From assembly GCA_036937835.1 (NCBI GenBank), contig CM072875.1:11669001-11733000 (forward strand): DNA of 64,000 nucleotides, given 5' to 3'. Below are positions 56,801-64,000 of the stretch, piece after piece. The stretch is from Pampus argenteus (taxonomy: Eukaryota; Chordata; Actinopteri; Scombriformes; Stromateidae). The notes under the pieces are model-generated. The model was not told the origin of the DNA, did not search any database, and saw only the letters and a list, made by a program, of their open reading frames with translations. Each line of letters begins with the position of its first letter. Position 1 is the stretch's first letter. The translations under genes and the position numbers were made by a program.

Positions 56801-57016
56801 AGCAGAAATCCTGCAAGGATCCACATCCCAACAGAAGCAGCTGCAGCAGCATTTCCAGCCGCTGACCTCAAGCAATTAACACAGCGTCTGCGGCCCTCAG
56901 GTTTGCAGCAAGAATGCTCTGTTTCATAAAGGGACCCTGGAATGGTAATGGACAAGCAGAAAGGAGGATGTGGTGAGGAGGCGCTGAACGAGGGAGAGAG
57001 ACAGTGTGTATGGGCT

Positions 57017-57053
<37 letters not shown>
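56801..57053 (-). repeat. Duplicated UTR/promoter-like block, copy B
   Basis: Paralogous to 48355-48818, with internal deletions (about 30 nt around GTCTGCAAAGTCC and about 60 nt before the GA tract). It lies 3.6 kb upstream of the Kv-beta1.2 exon. The TATA-like GATAAAAAG of copy A is not preserved. Ends in (GA)16 at 57020-57052. Confidence 0.7.
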
Positions 57054-57055
<2 letters not shown>

Positions 57056-58167
57056 CAGAGAGAGGCACATTCTGAATAGCAATCGCAGAAATAGATCACT
57101 TGTGTTGAGATGCTTTTTTTCTGGCACTGCATCTACCTTTGCTATCACGTAATAATTACTCACTTCCAACACACAACCCTTGAAACATTTACATACGACT
57201 ACATGTTATTTAACCAATACTGAATTGATCCTACTGTGTATCCAAAGCCTGATTTCACTCCCCTGTGCTTTTCCTCTGTTCATTTTAAGATCCAAACATA
57301 CATACATTGAATGTGAGGAAGTGGTAGGCATAACGTACGTGGTATTCATGTCATTATCTTAGATTTTCAACTTATAAAAATCAGATAATTATTTATTAAA
57401 TCATCCTAAAATTAAAACATACATGTAAACAGCATGTGTATTTTATACAAGGACTCCATATGTTGTCTTTCTTTCTCAATATCACCTGTCTGTCCTCTTG
57501 TGGACAGACAGAATACAGCAGATTCAAATTATAGATTGTACATGTACAGTATATTGGACACTTTGTACCTTTCTGCATGTAAACACACACACACACACAC
57601 ACAGACGCACATTCACATTCACAGGCCAAAATGTACCAGCATATAAACTGAAAATGGTGATAAGATATTGGATGAATGTGGGGGAGCTGAGAGCACCTCT
57701 CTGTGTCTGCTGTGTCCTCCCACTCAGTGTGCAGTGTGAGAGGCAGACGCAGAGCATTTCATTTATTTCAGTCCCTGGATATGTGAGGTCTTTTTATCAC
57801 TGTTTCCTCCAAGACCAGAGTGAGTCACACACACTTGTACACAATCTGACTCCGTGCAGGCAGCAAGGAAACGCTGCTAGAAAAATCAGACCTTCATAGT
57901 GGAACATGAAGCCAGTCACGTGCAGATGCCTTTACTTACTCTCAAGGATTGTCATGTAACAGGGTTTGCTCTCTTACTTTGTTTTTATCTCACTCTTTTA
58001 TTATTTTATATTGTACCTTTATCTTGTGTTTGTGTTTTACAGCTTTTTATTTTTATTTTTTATTTTTAATCAAATCTGTCAAAACAATAAAGCAATAAGG
58101 AAGTTAAAAAAATATGATAAGGAGTCAGTTTTCTGGTGAATACAAATATAGTTCCTCCTTCATGTGG

Positions 58168-58176
58168 TATATAAAG
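58168..58176 (+). promoter_or_regulatory. TATA box of the C1q-domain gene
   Basis: TATATAAAG lies 45 nt before the start codon, leaving a very short 5' UTR. Strong match to the TATA consensus at a sensible distance. Confidence 0.75.
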
Positions 58177-58220
58177 CATAGTGATGCGAGCTGATCGAGA
58201 CAAACCAAAGTGATTGAAAC

Positions 58221-59277
58221 ATGAAGATCTCAGTGGCTGCGTTGACTTTATCTTTCTGCTACCTGTGTGTGGCTGAGGTCCAGCTGGTGGAACACGGAGA
58301 GGAAAATACTACAGAGACTCCCATCAGCGAGTCCGCTTGTTTCGGCAGCGATGACATTTTAAAAAACATTTTGGTCATTTTAAGAGAACAGGAGGCCGAA
58401 CTAAAAAACGCTAAGAAACAGTTAGAGGATCTGAGAGAAGAAGTCAGAGGTAAGAACATCACTGAGCTACAGGCTGTCATTCCGTTTTAATTTCATTCAT
58501 TATAGTTTTCATTGTGTTCAAATTGGTTCAGGTTTACTTGTCTTTGAAGTGGAAACATTTACTTTATACTCTTTACATTTACAGACAGTAATGGCTGTTG
58601 TAGTTGCACAGCGGATATGTTTGAGGGGAACAACGAGGGGAAAGTTGAAGTTATCTGTTTCCACTTTAAACAAAAGAAACTTTATCGTAACACCTCATTT
58701 TCATGTTATTTTTCAAGGCAACCGGGTAGCATTTGGAGCATCTCTCAGCAATGTTGGAAACATGGGACCTTTCAATGTTGAGATTACTCTGACCTACAAG
58801 AATGTCTATGCAAACACAGGCTCATACAACCCTGCAACAGGTTAGTTATTGTATAATGTGGTGTATTTATACACACTGCACATGGGTTAACTCATTAAAT
58901 AAATACTGTTTTTACTGTGGATAAAATGGAAAGCACATCATACAATATATTGTATTTAAATCAGTATGAGATGTAACGGTTGTTGATCATCCGCAGGTAT
59001 TTTCACAGCTCCAGTAAAGGGATACTACTACTTCAGCTTCTCCGGTCATAATATATCCTCTAGACCAATGGGGCTGCGACTCATGAAGAACGGGGTGCAA
59101 ATGGTCACTGCTTACAACCATGTGTCTGGAAGCCGCTACGAGACAGTAACCAATGGCATGACTCTACAGCTTGAGGTTGGAGACCAGGTGTACATGACAC
59201 TCCGGGCAGACACCTGGATTTATGATAATTCAAATAACCACTCCACCTTTATTGGCCATTTGGTATCCCGTCTGTAA
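58221..59277 (+). CDS. Secreted C1q-domain protein (C1q-like / cerebellin-like)
   Basis: Small secreted protein of the large teleost C1q-like family; members trimerise and act in innate recognition or signalling. Exon 1 (58221-58449) encodes a signal peptide ([19 protein letters not shown]) and a charged coiled-coil stretch ([19 protein letters not shown]). Exon 3 (58718-58840) starts the C1q domain ([15 protein letters not shown]). Exon 4 (58997-59277) carries [33 protein letters not shown] and [13 protein letters not shown] short exon 2 is likely at 58585-58656 ([15 protein letters not shown]), but its donor is uncertain and the following intron would be only 61 nt. With it the protein has 234 residues. 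No collagen repeat is present. Poly(A) signals AATAAA are at 59373 and 59505. A decayed tandem copy lies 3.5 kb upstream. The exact paralog name cannot be given. Confidence 0.85.
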
Positions 59278-59372
59278 GTGAAATGAAGTTCAGATAAGCA
59301 TAGGGGGAAAAAAGGTTAGTTAGAACAATCTTCAGTCAAAGGGCTCTCAGTTGATTATGTTGTTGGTGTTAC

Positions 59373-59510
59373 AATAAAACATGAAGTATAGTGCGTAACA
59401 ATTTAGAAACAAATGAAAAATGTGTATTTTTTTTATATTGTATTTGCATCTATAAAGTGTTTTTATTACCGAAGTTACAGTTATGACTGCGTTTCTTTTT
59501 GTCAAATAAA
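59373..59510 (+). terminator. Two polyadenylation signals for the C1q-domain gene
   Basis: AATAAA at 59373-59378 and 59505-59510, 96 and 228 nt past the stop codon. Confidence 0.55.
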
Positions 59511-59639
59511 CCAAGTGTTTTCATCATCTGATCAACAGTCATATACATAAATAATAGATTCAAGTTGATTCTTATTATTTCCATTTAATTTTTGTTTGAT
59601 AATCTGATATTTTAAGATTTAACATACCTTTACATTTGT

Positions 59640-59775
59640 CTTCTTGCCAAGTTAGATGTGAATATTAATACCGCTCTCATGTTTGTCTGTTAAGTACAGA
59701 GCTGGAGCCAGGAAGTAATTAGCTTAGCTCAGCATTAAGACTGAGAGCAAAGGGGGTAAATAGCTTGTCTCTTTA
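59640..59775 (+). repeat. Dispersed percomorph repeat, second copy
   Basis: TAATACCGCTCTCATGTTTG, CAGAGCTGGAGCCAGGAAGT and AGCTTAGCTCAGCATTAAGACT place it in the same family as 51690-51800. A reversed piece (GCCAGGCTAGCTTC...CTGTTTCCAGTCTCC) is at about 60268-60300. Confidence 0.65.
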
Positions 59776-60144
59776 CAAAGTTAAAACATCTGAACATTTA
59801 AAATGATCCACTTTTTTATTTTTATTTTAAACATTAAACACTATGTAATGACTACTGAACTGGCTCAGCTGATTTCTTTAAATGTGTATGTGTGAGCTGT
59901 GTATATGCAGCTCTAGCTCCATATTTAAAACAATAGTTTTAGAGCTATAGACATACACTTATTTACTTTCTCATCCAAGTCTGCGCTGGTTGCCTGGCAA
60001 CCTTGCAATGACGAGGCACCTCCAGGCCAGGAGACACACTAACACCCTGTAAAACCACAACCTGACTTTTGCTTTTTGTTTTTACACCCATGACCAAAAT
60101 AGTAATTCATTCTTACATTGTGTTATTTATAGATGGAATTATAG

Positions 60145-60196
<52 letters not shown>

Positions 60197-62194
60197 CACT
60201 TTGAGAACCACTGCATTAAACAATATATAGATAAATAACAAGATATAGGTTCATTCATTCATTCAGAGCCAGGCTAGCTTCGTCCCTGTTTCCAGTCTCC
60301 AGGACAAGAGAAGTAGTTGTATTGTTATTATATGCTAACCATGAAAATATAGTCATGTCTTTTAAAATATCAGCAAGACACCATCTAAACCTAAGCTACC
60401 ATGAACTTTTTGTCCGTATGGGGCTGCATCCTTTTTTCCTCAGACACAAAATCCTAATCAGGCTTGACAAACAGTCCTAAGAATAAGAGACACTTTCTTG
60501 TTCCTTGTTTCAGTGAAATAGGTGATCTCTTTGAACATCGCCAGATAAACCAGCTGTGACAACTAAGTTAGCGTCATATGATCTTTGCTCAGAGCTAATC
60601 ACACGGAGCAACTGCATACACAGCAGCCATACAAATTAAATCTATTCATCCTCCATCCACCATTCTCCCTCGCCTTCATTTTATATCAAAATGCATGATT
60701 AAAACTTGGATATTATTTTTGAAGGCGAGAGAGCTTTGGCTCAGGTTTAAAAGAATAAAAGGACATGCTTTTCAGAGCATTACAGTCCTGGGTTCATGTC
60801 CTGTGTCATTGACAACCGAGGGGAGGCGGGCTGCGATGATTTCAGAGATTTACTTCTACATGGTTAAGAGGAACTGAATGTGTGTTTCAGCACATCATAG
60901 ATCTGATCTGAAAGTTAGCACAACACAGGAAGTGCCCTATCATCCACCCTTCCTTTCTTACTGAACTAAAAGAGCCCAATGTATCAGTGAGATGACACTA
61001 GATTAGACAACCAGGGTAATGTTGCCGTAGATATATAGATAATGTTGCCAAATGGACATGTAAGAAGAAAAAGTTCTGCTGAACAAATTTGCATTCATTC
61101 ATTTTACTCTTTTCTCATATTATTTTTTTTAGTTATTTAAATGATGTGTCATCTGTAATTTGTTGAACTGCTGCTTTAATCTATTTAATCTGTATCAATA
61201 AATGCATTGTACTTTATATACAATTATATTTTTTTTGTACAGTGGTTGTGTTTAGATTTTTTGTTGCATGTTTCATGGGTCACTCTCTTCTGAAGCTGAA
61301 GAAATCTAGCTTTAACATGAAACATGAAGATGTAGGCAAACAGGCCAACAGCTGTTTGCAAATTCAAGCGATCTCCACTGACACAGAGCTACATCCTACG
61401 AAAGTGTTTTGGAGTTGTAGCTTTCGATAACTCAGCGCTGCACTGACGGTTGCAGCTACTGCAGATAGTCATCATGAAAACAAAGTAGTCATTGCTAAAG
61501 TCACTGAGGTGACCCCCTATCTCTACATAGAAGCTGAATGGCGTGAGCGAGTCCTGGGATTGGATTTGGTAATCTGACCTCGAATCTCTGCGGTCAGAGG
61601 GACACTTGAGTCAGCAGGCTCATTGGCCAGTATGAGGAACAGCTTACCAAATGCCAGTCTACAGTATGTATGGCTGAGTGAACTTTGCTGCAGACATAAA
61701 AAGCCCCCTCTGTCCTCTACTCCACGGCTCAGAAAACATGTGGCGGCAAGAGGGAAACAGCTCTCCCCAGCTAAAACACACTTACTGGAAACCCTACCCA
61801 CTACACAAACAACTGGACTGAGACGTTGTTTTATTCACCCGGGACACGATCACTTACCTAATAATACAAACTGGGTGCTGCTTGATTCATCCTCATGAAA
61901 ATACCTGTTATTACCTTTTATTCTAATAAACAAATGTTGAGTGTGGCATCTAGCGCCACATATCTGACTACCAAGAAAACTTAAGAGCCTGGCAGAATGA
62001 AAGAATAAACTCTTTCTGGTTGTCATTTTAAAAAATAAATAAAAAATACTTGTTTAATCACTGTAAAATATCTTCTCATTGCTTGTGTGATCCAAAAACC
62101 CAAAGATATTCTTATATGATGACATAAAACAGAATAAAGCAGCAACTCCTCACACTTGAGAAGCTGCAACCAGAAAATGTTTCAAGTTTTTTGT
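59776..62194. other. Intergenic region between C1q-domain gene and rap2b
   Basis: No supported gene. Contains the TA tract and repeat pieces; TTTATT near 61917 (AATAAA on minus) could be a distal rap2b poly(A) signal. Confidence 0.55.
60148..60193. repeat. (TA)23 microsatellite
   Basis: Uninterrupted TA run in the intergenic region. Confidence 0.97.
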
Positions 62195-62272
62195 GTCATT
62201 AAGTGACTCAATTACTTTTTCTGCTGATCTACTAATTGACTCCTCAACTAATCGTTTCAGCACTTGAAACGT
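62195..62272. repeat. Dispersed teleost repeat tail
   Basis: CTGATCTACTAATTGACTCC and CAACTAATCGTTTCAGCACT match the 3' portion of the widespread repeat also represented at 836-975. Confidence 0.5.
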
Positions 62273-63474
62273 TTACGGCGGCGATGATCCATTTAAAATA
62301 AAATATATGTTTTCAGAGAGAGAGACAAGCACGACACAAGACGTTACATAAAATTTGTTTTGTATTACAAGTCTTTCAAACCGACAGGTGGATGGCAGAA
62401 AGGTTTTTGTCCGAAGGGAGAATTACAATTACGGTAAGTCAAAAATGTCACATTTTTTTTAGAAAAAGAAAAACAAACTAGATAATACAGACAGACATGG
62501 CTTGCCATTCAGTGAGTGTTAAAAGTTATTCTGTTGTTCTTGGTGGACTAAAGTACCTCGAGAAAACAGCAAGGTTGGTTACGAGCTGAGCGTCCTGACA
62601 GAACAGGTAGAGGCTCTTTTTCACTGACACCAAATCAAAACGAGAGTGTATACTGAAAACTGCTTTAAAAAGTTCTGATTGCCATCAAAACGCACTGCAG
62701 AGGAAGTAGGGCTCATCAGTTGGCACAGTCACAGGAGTTTTCTTAGGAAGGCACTTGACATGGGGTCATGGCGTTCCCCATGCAGCGACAGCAATGCACT
62801 AAGGTCCTTGTTCGTGCACACTGAGGAGGAACACCGTCAGCTAAGTGCAAGTTCCATAATAAATCCACGTTCACCACATTGGAGAGGAGGAAAAAAAATT
62901 GTTTTTTCGCTTCTTGGAGAAAAAAAAAAGGAAAAGAAAACCAACATAAAAAACCCACGAGAATCAGATTGGAGTAACCTGTGCAAGGCTTGAGTGGTGA
63001 CCGATACGTTTTTCAGGCATCCTGCTCTTTCATTTCAGCCAAAAAATAAAAAATAAAAAGACCCTAAAAGTGTCCAATCCCAGCTCTGCTTGAGGATTTG
63101 ACACAACAACACCACCACCACCACCACTACTGACACCAAGCCCAGAAGATGTAACAGTACAACTCAACAACAAATGAAACCATTACATTTTTCAATGAGC
63201 AAAAGAAAAAAAAAAACGAGAAAAGAAAAAAAAAATCTAAACAAAACAAAACAAAACAAGAAAAATCGTGTCTCTTAGGTTTTACAAGTAGACATTCCCA
63301 TTGAGGCACATTTCCAGAGAAGTGTCATATACAAAGCTATAAAAAATCCCAAAACATTCAAGTACTTTGTCATGTAAACACTTTTCCAGACTATTATACA
63401 GAAACCCATTGTTGTCGTCGTTGATTTTTGTTTGTGTGCAACAATAAGACAACAGTGTGTGAGGAGGGGGAGGA

Positions 63475-63505
<31 letters not shown>

Positions 63506-63607
63506 ATACCTTGCAAAAAAAATAAAACATAAAATAAAAAGCCTGCAGGAACAACAGGAGCAAGAAAGGATGCACGACTGTTTTGTGTGTGTGTTTGTGT
63601 GATTTCT
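62273..63607 (-). other. rap2b: Probable rap2b 3' UTR and flank
   Basis: Sequence following the rap2b stop codon on the minus strand: long A/T homopolymers, a CT/GA run at 63475-63505 and a CCA run near 63108-63127. RAP2B mRNAs have long 3' UTRs, so much of this may be transcribed. The end is not defined. Confidence 0.4.
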
Positions 63608-64000
63608 TTAGAGCAGGACACATGAACAGCACTGGTCTCCACCACTGGGGACAGTTGAGTAGTTCATCTGTCTCACTATTTCTGCAAACAGTTCGTCGAC
63701 TGATCCTTTATTTTTGGCTGAAGTTTCCATAAACGGGCAGTTCCAGTCCTGGGCCAGCGCCTTCCCTTCCCCGGAAGACACCTCTCTCTCCCCCTCCAGG
63801 TCCACCTTGTTCCCCACCAGGATCATGGGCACCCTCTCGTATCTCTTCACCCGGATGATCTGGTCTCTCATCGGCTTGATGTCCTGGAAGCTCTGCTGGT
63901 TGACCAGGCTGTAGACCAGGATGAAGCCCTGCCCGTTCTTGATGTACAGGTCTCGCATGGAGGCGAACTGCTCGGTCCCCGCCGTGTCCAGGATCTCCAG
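63608..64000 (-). CDS. rap2b: Ras-related protein Rap-2b (C-terminal 130 codons)
   Basis: Small GTPase of the Rap2 group acting at membranes in adhesion and JNK/MINK signalling. The frame is open to the right edge and begins there at [12 protein letters not shown], human residue 53; the P-loop and effector loop lie outside. Visible are the switch II DTAGTEQ motif, the guanine-specificity motif NKVD and the ETSAK motif. [20 protein letters not shown] is identical to human RAP2B. The C-terminus is CCSCVLL: a CAAX box ending in Leu (geranylgeranylation) with two preceding Cys for palmitoylation. Human RAP2B ends CCSACVIL, and RAP2A ends in CNIQ, so rap2b is the best fit. No intron interrupts the coding part, as in the mammalian intronless gene. 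Confidence 0.93.
   Translation of the reverse strand: MEILDTAGTEQFASMRDLYIKNGQGFILVYSLVNQQSFQDIKPMRDQIIRVKRYERVPMILVGNKVDLEGEREVSSGEGKALAQDWNCPFMETSAKNKGSVDELFAEIVRQMNYSTVPSGGDQCCSCVLL

Noticed and set aside
56734..57132. 132-codon minus-strand frame with Leu-Ser runs
   Set aside because: Made of GA and CA microsatellites plus duplicated block B; no coding support.

Overview
The window is vertebrate nuclear DNA, most likely from a spiny-rayed (percomorph) teleost fish. It has GT-AG multi-exon genes, AT-rich introns with many CA/GA microsatellites, dispersed-repeat fragments of types common in teleost genomes, and genes whose closest recognisable relatives are vertebrate KLHL24, GPR148, MTERF4, PASK, KCNAB1, a C1q-domain protein and RAP2B. 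Species and paralog suffix (a/b) cannot be decided from the sequence.

Layout, left to right. klhl24 (minus) enters from the left edge: three coding exons (BTB, BACK, first kelch repeat) at 3037-5708, with a probable 5' UTR exon and promoter near 6972-7290. gpr148 (minus, single coding exon) is at 8851-9810. mterf4 (minus, 4 exons) is at 11429-13021. pask (minus, 20 coding exons, 1256 codons reconstructed with consistent phase throughout) is at 13941-23212, with a non-coding first exon and a CCAAT/ETS promoter to 23800. kcnab1 (minus) covers 25385-53152: fourteen exons give a 399-residue Kv-beta1.1 protein, and an alternative first exon at 52902-53152 gives a 411-residue Kv-beta1.2-like protein. 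A C1q-domain secreted protein gene (plus, the only plus-strand gene) is at 58221-59277, with a decayed tandem copy at 54799-55216. The right edge cuts rap2b (minus), of which the C-terminal 130 codons are present at 63608-64000.

The genes are not an operon-like system. The mterf4-pask neighbourhood is conserved among vertebrates (human 2q37), while klhl24, kcnab1 and rap2b all lie on human 3q, so the window joins two ancestral linkage blocks. The accessory part is the 48-59 kb interval. It holds two alternative kcnab1 starts, a duplicated UTR-like block (48355-48818 and 56801-57053) lying upstream of each start, and a C1q gene with its pseudogene.

I saw no CRISPR array, rRNA, intact transposon, viral gene or clearly novel multi-gene system. 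The most useful observations are the alternative kcnab1 promoter/exon architecture, the duplicated block, the C1q pseudogene, and the changed alternative start positions in klhl24.
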